From positions 113,717 to 177,716 of the forward strand of contig NZ_LJTC01000009.1 in NCBI RefSeq assembly GCF_001306915.1: a stretch of DNA of 64,000 bases, in the 5' to 3' direction. This DNA is from Pseudoalteromonas lipolytica (GTDB lineage: Bacteria; Pseudomonadota; Gammaproteobacteria; Enterobacterales; Alteromonadaceae). The notes beneath the pieces are model-generated. The model made no database searches. It was given only the letters and a program-made list of their open reading frames with translations, and was not told the origin of the DNA. The first letter of the stretch is position 1, and every line of letters begins with the position of its first letter. Below are positions 50,306 through 59,816 of this stretch, in pieces. The position numbers and the translations under genes are program-made.

Positions 50306-51049
50306 CTAATAACTTAAAGCAGGCTCAGACAATATCTGTACATTATTTTTAAACACCTCTAACAGCCCTGATGGCGAGTGTTCAGTACCAAGCGCAGTAA
50401 CATGACAGACATAACGATAACCGTTGTTAGTAAAGGTATAAAAATGATTCCCTCCACTGCCATCAAAGCTTAATGTGCCCCCTGTGATCACCAGGCTTGG
50501 CTCATCTTGGATTGATTGACCCCTATTCCATGCCGCATAGCGGTATTGATGATCAGCCAATTCATCAATACGAATTAAATGCTTTTTTGTTTGCCACGTT
50601 AATATCGGCTTTGTGAATTCACGGAGGCTTTTGTGCAATGCTTGTTTTTGCTCGTCAATCAGTGCTTCGCGTCGTGCTTTTTCAGCCTCTGATTCATAAG
50701 GCACAGCCCAAATAGAGCCATCAAAATCCAGCCACAGTTTACCTGAATCAAACATAATGCCGCGCCAGCCCATCATTTCCCAATCATGGCGAATGTTGGA
50801 GTTAGCTATTTCTTCAACAAACTGTTTATCGAAAATTTGCTCAAACTTTTCTATAAACATTTGCTCATTTTCAATAGCTTGCAACGGCGCTTTGCGCTTT
50901 AGCGGGTAATGGACTCTTTTAGCAATGGTCGCTTTATCACCCGCCTTAAACGCAGCAACCACAGGTTTGACAATACTTATGTGCTTTGTTGCGGCAGCTG
51001 TTGAAAATGAAATAAAGCAACCTAAGAAAATGACCGCAAAATACTTCAT
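50306..51049 (-). CDS. Secreted hypothetical protein
   Basis: Protein of 247 residues with a signal peptide (KYFAVIFLGCFISFSTAAA) and no recognised domain. A basic region (AKRVHYPLKRKAPLQAI) and a conserved-looking WEMMGWRGIMFDSGKLWLDFDGSIWAVPY, rich in Trp, precede a charged helix (EAEKARREALIDEQKQAL). The C-terminal half is beta-rich. It may be periplasmic. The ATG at 51049 fits the signal peptide; it lies 72 bp after the next gene upstream on the same strand. Confidence 0.72.
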   Translation of the reverse strand: MKYFAVIFLGCFISFSTAAATKHISIVKPVVAAFKAGDKATIAKRVHYPLKRKAPLQAIENEQMFIEKFEQIFDKQFVEEIANSNIRHDWEMMGWRGIMFDSGKLWLDFDGSIWAVPYESEAEKARREALIDEQKQALHKSLREFTKPILTWQTKKHLIRIDELADHQYRYAAWNRGQSIQDEPSLVITGGTLSFDGSGGNHFYTFTNNGYRYVCHVTALGTEHSPSGLLEVFKNNVQILSEPALSY

Positions 51050-51120
51050 TGTATTCACTTTTATGGTTAAAAATTTGATTATCCAAAGCGTAACAAATTT
51101 TTGTATTTGCAGTACAGGTG

Positions 51121-52638
51121 CTATTGGAATAACAACTCAATCTCATCACTTTGGTTACCGAGCCTATCAATAGCAATTACCTTAATTACCTCTAATGGTC
51201 GTTGTCCTTCAGAGGCCGCAACAGAAATTACACTCTCCTCACTTGAGTAGATATGATATTGCCACTGCTGTGCATATTTTAGATAGACAAGTAACTGTGA
51301 TACTTGCTCAGAATTAGAATGACTCCAAGTAAGATGGATGTCTTCGCCAACATAATTCATATCAACATTAACAGCCGCTAAGTGCGGCGCAGCTATCCAC
51401 GGAGTTTCTGGTATTAATGCTTGATGCTGATAAACGCCTTGTGCAATCACATCACTCATCAATTGGCTGCCATCAAGTGCTGCTACATTCCAAAACACTG
51501 TACCGGGTGATGTTGATAAAAAACCACGATTAATCATGATTTGATTCACGACTTCATCAACGCCGGCCTCATCAAATGAGCGTAACGCATTAATACCAGG
51601 CCACAGATGTCGTTCATGCGTATTCTGAGATTGCCACCAACTTAATAAGAGCGGGTAACTTTGTGCATACTGGTTTATTGGCCAATAAAGTTGCGGCGAA
51701 AAATAGTCAAGCCATCCTTCATTAAGCCAAAGCTTAGCATCAGCAAACAGCTTGTCATATTGATCCATCCCGCGAATAGTTTCAGGTTTACCAGGTCTAT
51801 AGATACCAAATGGGCTGATACCAACAAGAACATGAGGCTTCGATTGCTTTACTCGTTGATATAAGCGTTTAACGAACTGATTTACAGCTTCACGACGCCA
51901 ATCACCTATCGAAAGTGCCCCGCCTTCAGCCATATATTGCCTGTATTGTTCAGCATCAGGAAAATCTTCATCGTTGTTGTAAGAAGGGTAAGGGTAAAAA
52001 TAGTCATCGTAATGAATACCATCTAAATCATAGCTATCTACAAGTTCGGTTAATACATTTAATGTATGTGAAACCACGGCTTGATCGGTTGGTAAAAACC
52101 AATAGGTCTCATTTTTGAGTTTTACTACCTTATCATTCATTTTTTCAACAACTGAGTGTTCTGAAATTGGGCCCCCTATATGATGATGAGCACGATAAGG
52201 GTTTATCCATGCATGCAACTTTAAACCTCGTTTATGTGCTTGCTCTATCCAAAATTTTAATGGGTCATAAAACGGCTCAGGCGCTTTACCTTGCTCACCA
52301 GAAAGGTAATAAGACCAAGGTTCGTAAGAGCTTTGATACAAACTATCGGCTTGCGGTCGAACCTGAAAAATAACCGTATTAAAGTTATGTTTTTGAAGTG
52401 AATTAAGAATTTGAATAGCTTGTTCTTTTTGCTCTATCACTGACAGCCCGGGCTCATTAGGCCAGTTAATATTGGCAACAGTAGCAACCCATGCCGCACG
52501 AAACTCCCTTGCAACATGATCTTGATGGATGTTACCTAACAACTGCTTTTCAGTATTAGACATCTCCTTTATTTGTACGAAACTGCACGCACTCAAAACA
52601 AAGCATATTATCAAAGAGAAAACGTTTTTAAAGTACAT
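51121..52638 (-). CDS. DigH/YngK-like family 10-type glycosyl hydrolase lipoprotein
   Basis: Lipoprotein of 505 residues. The signal peptide ends in a lipobox-like LSAC at residue 18. The GHL10-type TIM barrel spans about 45-370: EFRAAWVATVANINWP, NTVIFQVRPQADSLYQSSYEPWS, LKLHAWINPYRAH, and YDLDGIHYDDYFYPYP with catalytic-looking acids. The last 110 residues are a beta-sandwich of fibronectin type. E. coli DigH (YddW) cleaves denuded peptidoglycan glycan strands, so a cell-wall role is likely. The ATG at 52638 follows GGGGTA; a longer frame would overlap the upstream terminator. Confidence 0.87.
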   Translation of the reverse strand: MYFKNVFSLIICFVLSACSFVQIKEMSNTEKQLLGNIHQDHVAREFRAAWVATVANINWPNEPGLSVIEQKEQAIQILNSLQKHNFNTVIFQVRPQADSLYQSSYEPWSYYLSGEQGKAPEPFYDPLKFWIEQAHKRGLKLHAWINPYRAHHHIGGPISEHSVVEKMNDKVVKLKNETYWFLPTDQAVVSHTLNVLTELVDSYDLDGIHYDDYFYPYPSYNNDEDFPDAEQYRQYMAEGGALSIGDWRREAVNQFVKRLYQRVKQSKPHVLVGISPFGIYRPGKPETIRGMDQYDKLFADAKLWLNEGWLDYFSPQLYWPINQYAQSYPLLLSWWQSQNTHERHLWPGINALRSFDEAGVDEVVNQIMINRGFLSTSPGTVFWNVAALDGSQLMSDVIAQGVYQHQALIPETPWIAAPHLAAVNVDMNYVGEDIHLTWSHSNSEQVSQLLVYLKYAQQWQYHIYSSEESVISVAASEGQRPLEVIKVIAIDRLGNQSDEIELLFQ

Positions 52639-52649
52639 TGTATACCCCA

Positions 52650-52681
52650 CAAAAAAGGCACAACAAAGACTTGCTGTGCCT
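52650..52681 (-). terminator. Terminator after TonB receptor 2
   Basis: AGGCACAGCAA/TTGTTGTGCCT (read on the minus strand) is followed by TTTTTTG, between the receptor stop and the DigH-like start. Confidence 0.78.
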
Positions 52682-52707
52682 ACATGTATCAGATTCAAAA
52701 GGATAAA

Positions 52708-55326
52708 TTAAAACTTCATTTGTGCGCCAAGTAAGAAACGACGACCATAATCGTGTATCGCTAATGGGCGATTTGCATCTGACATGCCAGTGCTATTGCC
52801 CGACGTTGCTTCTTGCTCTTCATCTGTGAGGTTAATTGCTTGGAATACAAGGTTTAAATCTTCATTAACATTGTAACTAATATTAAGATCATATTGACCA
52901 AAACCATCTTTATATTGGTTCAAACCAAGATAGTTAGTGTAGAAATACTCTGAACGATAAGTATAAGAAACACGGGCACTAAAGGTTGTGTTTTCATAAT
53001 ATACTGTCGCGTTAAAGGTATCTTCTGAATTATTAGGTAAAACGGCTTCTTCACCTGCCTCTTTTTGCTCTGCAGTTTGTTTTAACTGTGCATCTGAATA
53101 GGTGTAGTTTGTCTGTACTCCAAAGCCGTAAGGGAGTTTCTGCGTGTAGTTAACTTCAAAACCTGAGTTCTCACCGCCTAAACCGTTCAGAGGCTGGGTC
53201 ACTAAAAAGTCACGAACTTCTTCCACGCCTGTATCAGGATCTGTCCAGGCCCATTGTTTTTCTATAGTGGCATTGGTTATGTATGAGTCGATATCTTTAT
53301 AAAAATAAGCAAACGATAAAATAGATGATTCATTAAAGTACCACTCAGCAGATAAGTCATATTGAGTCGCACGGTAAGGCTTCAGGTTCGGGTTACCTTC
53401 AGAGCCTTTACAGCCTGTAGCTGCAGCACAATAACCACTTTTGCGGGCAGATAAGAAGTCATAATCAGGGCGAGACATGACTTTTGCCGCAGCAAAACGC
53501 ACAACCACATCATCTGTAAAGTCGTAGTTGATATTCACACTTGGCAAAATATCATCGTAGCTATTAGAACTATTGATATCTTGAATATTTTCAGGTGCAA
53601 AGCTGCGCCCTGTGTATTCAACAGAACGAGAATCTAGCTCTGTTTTCACTGCTCGAACCCCAAAATTACCGCGCCACTTATTATGATCGAACACCGCTTT
53701 TACATACCCTGCGGTGACGGTTTCTTCTAAATCAAATGTGTAATCAAGGTGTTCATATGGCGCTGTAGAAGGTGTTGTTGATGATATCCAATCAGCATAT
53801 TTTGAATTATCAAACTGCCATAAAATTGCATTATCTGTCGAATCGCTTGCGAACATGCCTAAGTTAAATTGTTCACCATCTGATGATACTTTTGGATAAT
53901 TCGCTTTTATTAAACTTGCAGCTTTTGAATGCTCTCGGTACTTAACCCCAGCCTTGATTGCTTTGAAGAAGTCACCATCTAATAGATACTCAAAATCTAG
54001 CTGCCCGTAAACTTCCTTTGAGTCGTTGTATATGTCATTTTTATGGTTGTAGTCTAAGCGATAATCATCAGCGCTTAAATCAGCGTCTAATGTTACATCT
54101 GGCGTTCCATTGTCTAATGTAAATGATGCGCTTGTATTTGCGTAATATTCTGAGTAAACATCACTTACTTCACCATCAGCCTTGCTATAACCTAGCTGAC
54201 CTGTAACAGTGTAATTGTCTGCTTTATATGTCACTTTTAGATCGTGCGCTTGAGTTTTAAACTCCCCCTCATAACCTGCATTGCCATAATATCCTAAGTT
54301 ATTATGGGCCGGCAGATCGCCCGAAATTAAAGTGCCATCAACAATGACTGGATTTTCTACATTTGCAATGTTTTGCAAAATAAAGCCGCTTGAGTAAGTT
54401 CCGTATGACTCATGCTCAGATTTTGAATATAAGTTATTAAAAACAAAATCTACGTTGTCATTTGCTGCATATTGAAACGTCAACGTTGCGGTATCTAAAT
54501 CACTATCACTTGCGTATCGGTTATAGCCTACCGCGCCAGGGTAAAACTCTGCGTTGCCATCTTGATCTGCATCGGTACTGCGATAGCCGAATCGAACTTC
54601 TTTGCTATCACGTTGGGTCGCAGTTTCTTTATGAACAAATCCTAGATTAAAACCAAAATCTTGTGCTTCATTTTTCCACGAATACAAACCAGAAAGGTAC
54701 GGTTTAGTTTCTTCAGCATTTTCAAAATGATAAGCCTTAACAGAGAGCGCTGCATAATTCGCTTCACTATCGAGCGGTTTACGAGTTTTTACAACAACGG
54801 TACCACCTATAGAGCCCTCATCAATGTCTGCTTCTGCCGACTTATATACTTCAAGCGTATCTACTAATTCAGCTGGTAGCAGCGAGTAGTTAAACCCTCG
54901 TGAAGGACGCGTAATTGAAGCTGAAGCAGTTGCTGAAGCAACGTTTTGCCCGTTTAACAAGGTAATATTTAAATGCGGTGCAGTACCACGAATACTAACT
55001 CGGTCGCTTTCACCACCTAGGTCTTTTTCAACTTGTACACCCGGAATACGCTGTAGTGCATCAGCGACAGTTTGATCTGGAAATTTACCAATATCTTCAG
55101 CAGAAACGGCATCAACTACACTGTTTGAAAAGCGCTTCATATTAATGCTTTTCTCAACTGATGCAGCATAACTTCTTACTTCAATCTGCTCGATATCTTC
55201 TTTAGTTGCTTTTTTCTTTTCTGGCAGTTGATCAGCTGCATAAACAGATACTGATGTACTTAAAACTAAAGTAGGAATAAGTGCTTTTTTAACACCAGCC
55301 GCTAGCGCTGAGAATTTTTTATTCAT
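52708..55326 (-). CDS. TonB-dependent receptor 2 (carbohydrate-type)
   Basis: Outer-membrane receptor of 872 residues, with signal peptide ending near VYAADQ. The plug has NSVVDAVSAEDIGKFPDQTV, VSIRGTAPHLNITLLNGQ and GSIGGTVVVKTRKPLD, the same subfamily as receptor 1 but only moderately similar. The barrel ends with LLGAQMKF. A loop contains cysteines (YCAAATGCKG) that could form a disulfide. No LacI-type operator of the 18721 kind lies upstream, so it is under other control. The DigH-like gene follows on the same strand, separated by a terminator. Confidence 0.92.
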   Translation of the reverse strand: MNKKFSALAAGVKKALIPTLVLSTSVSVYAADQLPEKKKATKEDIEQIEVRSYAASVEKSINMKRFSNSVVDAVSAEDIGKFPDQTVADALQRIPGVQVEKDLGGESDRVSIRGTAPHLNITLLNGQNVASATASASITRPSRGFNYSLLPAELVDTLEVYKSAEADIDEGSIGGTVVVKTRKPLDSEANYAALSVKAYHFENAEETKPYLSGLYSWKNEAQDFGFNLGFVHKETATQRDSKEVRFGYRSTDADQDGNAEFYPGAVGYNRYASDSDLDTATLTFQYAANDNVDFVFNNLYSKSEHESYGTYSSGFILQNIANVENPVIVDGTLISGDLPAHNNLGYYGNAGYEGEFKTQAHDLKVTYKADNYTVTGQLGYSKADGEVSDVYSEYYANTSASFTLDNGTPDVTLDADLSADDYRLDYNHKNDIYNDSKEVYGQLDFEYLLDGDFFKAIKAGVKYREHSKAASLIKANYPKVSSDGEQFNLGMFASDSTDNAILWQFDNSKYADWISSTTPSTAPYEHLDYTFDLEETVTAGYVKAVFDHNKWRGNFGVRAVKTELDSRSVEYTGRSFAPENIQDINSSNSYDDILPSVNINYDFTDDVVVRFAAAKVMSRPDYDFLSARKSGYCAAATGCKGSEGNPNLKPYRATQYDLSAEWYFNESSILSFAYFYKDIDSYITNATIEKQWAWTDPDTGVEEVRDFLVTQPLNGLGGENSGFEVNYTQKLPYGFGVQTNYTYSDAQLKQTAEQKEAGEEAVLPNNSEDTFNATVYYENTTFSARVSYTYRSEYFYTNYLGLNQYKDGFGQYDLNISYNVNEDLNLVFQAINLTDEEQEATSGNSTGMSDANRPLAIHDYGRRFLLGAQMKF

Positions 55327-55652
55327 GGAACTGTAACCTTATAGTTTTTGTAAAGTGAGAGATTTTGTGACTACAAACTACATAAATGCTCTTAAGAACA
55401 ACAATTGGTAACAACTTTATTGTTACAATGCGGCTACAATATTAGTAATAAATTATAAAATCAAGATATTTTATTCTGAAAAATACACTTGGGGTAAAAT
55501 ATTTAATTCTCAACTTTTAAGCGTTCACCACCCATAAAGAGATAAACTAAATACAATCAATACCTTGTTAGCAATGAAAAGAGAAGAAACAAAATCAAAG
55601 CTGCTTTTAAAGATTCATAGGCTGCCTTGATGTTTTAAAAACAGGGAATTAA
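55327..55652. promoter_or_regulatory. Upstream region of TonB receptor 2
   Basis: About 325 bp without a gene. An imperfect inverted pair TTGGTAACAA / TTGTTACAAT (around 55404-55430) is the only structure noted; it could be an operator. The rest is AT-rich. Confidence 0.4.
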
Positions 55653-56375
55653 TTATTCCAAAACTAAATCAAACACAACATTGACACTTGCTCTGAAGGT
55701 AATCGATTCTTGTAAATACTTACCTTCTGGGACTGTATTAATACGTGAGCCCGTTACCATGATTCGTTCAATATTTGTGTTGCTGCCATAGCCAAAGTGA
55801 CTACCTACCTCTTGCGATTGAATACTATACACCCGACCAAGTTTCGCTTCGAATGCGCTAGCGAGGCTACTTCCCTGCTGTTTGGCATTCGCTACTGCTT
55901 TATCAAGAGCGGCTTGCTCGTAATCTGAGGCTTTGGTTGATAAAAGTTGAATTTGATCGATTTGATTGACACCCACTTTAAGCGCAAAGTTTAAAAAGCC
56001 ATCCAAAAGGGAGAGTTGTTTAAGGCTGACTTTGACCTTTCGCGTGGCTCGAAAACCATCTTTAACTTGGTTATCGTTTTCGTCATAGCGCATGTTCGGC
56101 TCTACGAAAATTCGACCCGCAGAGATACTTTTTTCGTCTATTGAGAAATTATTTAAGCCCGCAAGGAGTTTATTTACTTGTTCATCGACTTGCTGCTTAG
56201 CCTGCACGCTTTCAGCTTTAACAGTTTCAAACTCTAACGTAATATCAGCCCTATCGGGGGCTGTACGCACAACAGCCTCACCTTTAACAACAATATGACG
56301 ATTATCCGGCAGACTTGTTGCAGCCATCGCAGAGCTGGAACACAAAACCAGTGCTAACAAAGATTTAAGCATCAT
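55653..56375 (-). CDS. SIMPL domain-containing periplasmic protein (DUF541)
   Basis: Protein of 240 residues with a signal peptide (LKSLLALVLCSSSAMAA) and the SIMPL/DUF541 pattern: HIVVKGEAVVRTAPDRADITLEF, KSISAGRIFVEPNMRYD, and GFRATRKVKVSLKQLSLLDGFLNFAL. E. coli YggE, the best-known member, is linked to oxidative stress tolerance without known biochemistry. The ATG at 56375 is preceded by AGGAGAGG; a second ATG lies one codon on. Monocistronic by appearance. Confidence 0.87.
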   Translation of the reverse strand: MMLKSLLALVLCSSSAMAATSLPDNRHIVVKGEAVVRTAPDRADITLEFETVKAESVQAKQQVDEQVNKLLAGLNNFSIDEKSISAGRIFVEPNMRYDENDNQVKDGFRATRKVKVSLKQLSLLDGFLNFALKVGVNQIDQIQLLSTKASDYEQAALDKAVANAKQQGSSLASAFEAKLGRVYSIQSQEVGSHFGYGSNTNIERIMVTGSRINTVPEGKYLQESITFRASVNVVFDLVLE

Positions 56376-56491
56376 AACCTCTCCTTAGAAAAAGTTATGA
56401 TGCCTTGCTAGGGTGTGAATGTATAGCAATGTATGCTGTTTTTAAGTGTAAATAGTTGCGAAGAAAGGAAATTAATTAATGAAAAGCTAAC

Positions 56492-56531
56492 ACGGCATAT
56501 TATGACAAGTTGCTAAAATATGCCGTCTTTT
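56492..56531. terminator. Hairpin ACGGCATATT / AATATGCCGT
   Basis: A perfect 10-bp stem with a 15-nt loop. The plus strand continues CTTTTT. It lies just beyond the stop of the leftward gene at 56543, so it probably ends that transcript. Confidence 0.6.
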
Positions 56532-56542
56532 TAAAGATTTGC

Positions 56543-56842
56543 TTAGTGAGCTAGTACGCTTAGCCACTCATCTGGGTTTGCTAAAATGAACTCAAATATA
56601 TCGTTATTATTTAAAGTTATGCGAATTCCATCTGCTGTGATTGGCAAAATACCCGCGCCTTTACCTGAACACTTACCAACGTTATTGATTTGTGCTCGTG
56701 AAAATGTGTATGGGCCTAAGCCTAGCTCTTTATTAAACGGTTCAAAAACAATGTCTTGTTCAGTAACTACAAGCTTACCATCCGCTTTTGCGACACCCGA
56801 TTGAATAGTTGCTGCTGACTCTTTAACTGTGTGTGCGTGCAT
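56543..56842 (-). CDS. GRAM/PH-like small protein (hypothetical)
   Basis: Protein of 99 residues that reads like a bacterial PH/GRAM domain: an N-terminal GVAKADGKLVVTEQDIVFEPFN, a middle YTFSRAQINNVGKCSGKGAGILP, and a strand plus terminal helix (IRITLNNNDIFEFILANPDEWLSVL). This is by pattern only. The ATG at 56842 has GGAG 8 nt upstream; an ATG seven codons before lacks one. Function unknown. Confidence 0.72.
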   Translation of the reverse strand: MHAHTVKESAATIQSGVAKADGKLVVTEQDIVFEPFNKELGLGPYTFSRAQINNVGKCSGKGAGILPITADGIRITLNNNDIFEFILANPDEWLSVLAH

Positions 56843-56979
56843 ATCCTTTACTCCACTTAACATATGAGTGTTAGTCTACACTCAATGAAACCTTAAAATT
56901 GCGTACCAACTTAAGATACAGCAAGTACAAAAAAAGTACAGTAGAGTTAGTTAATTTAAAACATTATCTTTTAAAATAG

Positions 56980-57807
56980 TTATTGTTCACTGATCTGTAG
57001 TTTATTGTTAAATCGGACATAAACGATTGCTCCACCCTCAGTCTTTAGCTGATGTTTAAAACCGGCAACTGACGAGAAGTAACTACCAGCCTCAATTTGT
57101 TTTGCTTCACTATGTTCAACAGATCGGTAGTTAAGCTCGCCGCTGATCAAAACTGCGCGTAATGAACCTCTTTCACTTGTTAATTGCCCATTAAAACCCG
57201 CATCAAGTTTAACTAAAACACCTTGTTGATTTTGTTTTTGCCAAAGAGGGGTAAGGGTAACCTTTTTAGAGTCTAATGACGTTAACTCATCACTATTGAA
57301 CCATACCATGTTGTCTGAATGAAGATTGAGTGAGTGCTCGCCATTATTAAACTGCGCCTTAGAAGGCTTAACCAAATAAGGCCCTTCATCTATTTCAAGG
57401 TATATGAGATTGGTCTCAGCCTTAGCAGCTGTTATGTGATTTTGCCCTGCAGGTTGCGTCCAAAATGACCCTGTTGCCATCCAATCCAATTCTGCATTTG
57501 GGTCATCATTATGCATCAGTCCTTTAATGACAATGCCACGGTATGAAATATTATGAATATGCGCAGGAGATGAAAAGCCCGGTTTAAAGCGCACTAGCAT
57601 ACCGGTTGCAGAATCTATTGTTCTGTCGCCCCATAAGTTTGCTGCGCCAGGGCTTTTGTCACCACGTAGAGGGTTTAAATATCCCCAGTTTACGGACTCT
57701 ACGGGGACAAGTTCAGACTGGGGATTATCCAACCTTTTTTCATCAGCAGCGGCTGAAAATGCAGCAATAAGTACTACACTTGTTGTTAGTGATAATAGCT
57801 TTAACAT
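56980..57807 (-). CDS. DUF4437 bicupin-like secreted protein
   Basis: Protein of 275 residues with a signal peptide (KLLSLTTSVVLIAAFSAAA) and two cupin-like halves. The first has MLVRFKPGFSSPAHIHNISYRGIVIKG, with HxH metal ligands and a downstream Gln/His; the second (VLVKLDAGFNGQLTSERGSLRAVLISGEL) lacks the HxH. This is the DUF4437/anti-sigma ChrR-like cupin pattern. It is last in a leftward group with crotonase and SDR genes, 70 bp after the crotonase gene, with a hairpin in between. Confidence 0.82.
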   Translation of the reverse strand: MLKLLSLTTSVVLIAAFSAAADEKRLDNPQSELVPVESVNWGYLNPLRGDKSPGAANLWGDRTIDSATGMLVRFKPGFSSPAHIHNISYRGIVIKGLMHNDDPNAELDWMATGSFWTQPAGQNHITAAKAETNLIYLEIDEGPYLVKPSKAQFNNGEHSLNLHSDNMVWFNSDELTSLDSKKVTLTPLWQKQNQQGVLVKLDAGFNGQLTSERGSLRAVLISGELNYRSVEHSEAKQIEAGSYFSSVAGFKHQLKTEGGAIVYVRFNNKLQISEQ

Positions 57808-57830
57808 ATTAAATTTCCTCTAATAGCAAA

Positions 57831-57850
57831 CCCAAGAGAAGTCTCTTGGG
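57831..57850 (-). other. Hairpin between crotonase and cupin genes
   Basis: CCCAAGAGA-AG-TCTCTTGGG, followed on the minus strand by TTTGC. It could be a weak intraoperonic terminator. Confidence 0.45.
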
Positions 57851-57877
57851 GTTACAAATCTTGTTGTTAGCACAGTA

Positions 57878-58723
57878 CTAATTTATTTCTTGTACCTTCA
57901 TCACTAACTCCGGCCAATTACGCTGATTTTCTATGTCATGCTCAAGGCCTTGCTCATCGGCAATAGTGAAGCGCTTAATTGCAGGTGTTTTACTGGTTGC
58001 TTGATATAACCAATATGCTTCTGCTTTTAATGCCTCCGCAATTGGCTTATCAATTGATTCATATACCATTTGTTTGCATGCATTAATTGATTCAGCAGGA
58101 AACTGAGCAATTCGGTTTGCTAGCGTATCAACGTATTCATCAATCTCATCGGGGTTAAGCGCTTTATTAATGGTACCCATGCGCTCAGCCTCATCTGCAT
58201 CAAAATCACGGGCACTCAAAATAATTTCTAAAGCACGACCTAAACCTGTCTGGCGAGCCATTCTTGAAGCACCGCCACCACAAGGTAAAATACCCATACC
58301 AACTTCCATTTGCATAAATTTAAACTTACCACGAGCTGCAAATCGCATATCAAGCGCTAGCGCTAGTTCATGGCCACCACCGCGTGCAAAACCTTCTAGT
58401 TTTGCTATTGTTGCCTGCGGCACTTTACTTAAGCGCTCACAAATTAATTGTAAGTCCAGCAGCTTCGCTTCATCGCGTGAAACAACTTCAACTGACATAT
58501 CTTTCAATAGTTCAGTATCATAGTGGCAAACCCAAATTTCAGGGTTTGCTGATTGAAAAATAACAACTTTAGTGTTTTTATCTCGCTCTAAACGCATTGC
58601 TAAACTATTTAAATCAGCAAGCATTTCTTGGCCCTGAACATTAACTGGCCCAAAATCAAACGTAACAGTTAATACACCACCAGACTGAGTGGTCGTGAAT
58701 GTTGTAAATCCTTCGTATTTCAT
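57878..58723 (-). CDS. Enoyl-CoA hydratase/isomerase-family protein
   Basis: Crotonase-fold protein of 281 residues. The oxyanion-hole regions are VVIFQSANPEIWVCHYD (less typical) and IAKLEGFARGGGHELALALDMRFAA (typical), followed by QMEVGMGILPCGGGASRMARQTGLGRALEIILSARDFDADEAERMGTIN. The first catalytic Glu position of standard hydratases is Met-Glu-Val here. The substrate is unknown. It lies between an SDR and a cupin gene, divergent from a LysR regulator. Confidence 0.85.
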   Translation of the reverse strand: MKYEGFTTFTTTQSGGVLTVTFDFGPVNVQGQEMLADLNSLAMRLERDKNTKVVIFQSANPEIWVCHYDTELLKDMSVEVVSRDEAKLLDLQLICERLSKVPQATIAKLEGFARGGGHELALALDMRFAARGKFKFMQMEVGMGILPCGGGASRMARQTGLGRALEIILSARDFDADEAERMGTINKALNPDEIDEYVDTLANRIAQFPAESINACKQMVYESIDKPIAEALKAEAYWLYQATSKTPAIKRFTIADEQGLEHDIENQRNWPELVMKVQEIN

Positions 58724-58782
58724 AATTATCCCTAGTGTTTTTATTGGTTGCGGCTGTAAAAAAGCTATCGTAAAAATAAACT

Positions 58783-59598
58783 CTAAATTTTTACATCTAG
58801 ACGAGTTAAAACTTCGTCCATCGCCATAATCAAAGTAGTATTTTTTGCTGTATCAAACGCATCTGGATGTGGGTTCGAAAATGCACCAATATCATTATCA
58901 AAATAACGGCCAGTCATACCTGTAAATTGGTCACTTAACGCAGCCTTAACTAAAATATCAGCCCCGATAGCCAAATTTTTTCCTTGTGAACCATATGCTT
59001 CCTTAACCATTTTGCTTCCTAAAAAAGAGGCTGGATTAACTGCCACTAAAGAAGGAGTATTGTCTGCCCATTGTTTTGCCAATTGTAGCGTCCACATAGT
59101 TAGCGCTAATTTACTTTGCGCATAAGCACTGCTATCAGACAATGCTTGCAAGCCTTTAAGTGCTGCAATACTAACCGGTGCTTGCGCCGCTGAAGATAGG
59201 TTCACTATGCGACTATTTTCATTCATAAGAGCAGATAAAGTTTTGGTCAAAATATAAGGCGCGATCGTGTTCACTAAAAAGCGTACATCTAGACCACCCT
59301 CGCCTAGGTTATTTGCTATTTTAAAAACGCCAGCATTATTGATCAGTACATCAATATGTGAATATTTAGCTTTGATCTGATTGGTTAATTCAACCACCTG
59401 TTTTAGCTCTGATAAGTCTGCTAAAAACGTATCAATTTTTGCACCGCTATAAAGCGCCTCTATCAACTCTTTTGCTTGTAAAAGCTTTTGCTGGCTACGA
59501 CCATGAAGTAAAAGCGTATGACCTAATGAAGCAAGTTTTTTTGCCGTCTCTAGGCCAATGCCATCTGTAGCGCCTGTTAATAGAATTGTTTTAGGCAT
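58783..59598 (-). CDS. Short-chain dehydrogenase/reductase
   Basis: SDR of 271 residues. The cofactor motif TGATDGIG is at residues 8-15, LINNAG is near 87, and the catalytic Tyr-Lys pair is YAQSK with serine in VNLSSAAQ. HGRSQQKL after the second strand favours NADP(H), because an Arg follows Gly. First gene of the SDR-crotonase-cupin group, divergent from the LysR gene at 59817. Substrate not known. Confidence 0.9.
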   Translation of the reverse strand: MPKTILLTGATDGIGLETAKKLASLGHTLLLHGRSQQKLLQAKELIEALYSGAKIDTFLADLSELKQVVELTNQIKAKYSHIDVLINNAGVFKIANNLGEGGLDVRFLVNTIAPYILTKTLSALMNENSRIVNLSSAAQAPVSIAALKGLQALSDSSAYAQSKLALTMWTLQLAKQWADNTPSLVAVNPASFLGSKMVKEAYGSQGKNLAIGADILVKAALSDQFTGMTGRYFDNDIGAFSNPHPDAFDTAKNTTLIMAMDEVLTRLDVKI

Positions 59599-59787
59599 AC
59601 ATAATGATTCCTTTTAATAAGGGGTCAGTGAAGTTAGTCAAGCAAATAAATTCATCACTGCTATGCAGTTGATAAATACGGCTTACTTTCACATATGAAA
59701 CTCTCCCCTTTAGTTGCATTTGTCATGTTTAGTTTTACAAATAAAGCTTAAGGCTTTGGATAAAACGAATAAATAACGTATAAAAAG

Positions 59788-59803
59788 AATCAGAATTCTG
59801 ATT
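59788..59803. promoter_or_regulatory. Palindrome AATCAGAATTCTGATT upstream of lysR-type gene
   Basis: A perfect 16-bp inverted repeat 13 bp before the LysR-type start codon. It is a likely site for autoregulation and for control of the divergent SDR group. Confidence 0.6.
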
Positions 59804-59816
59804 TTCGAGATAATTG

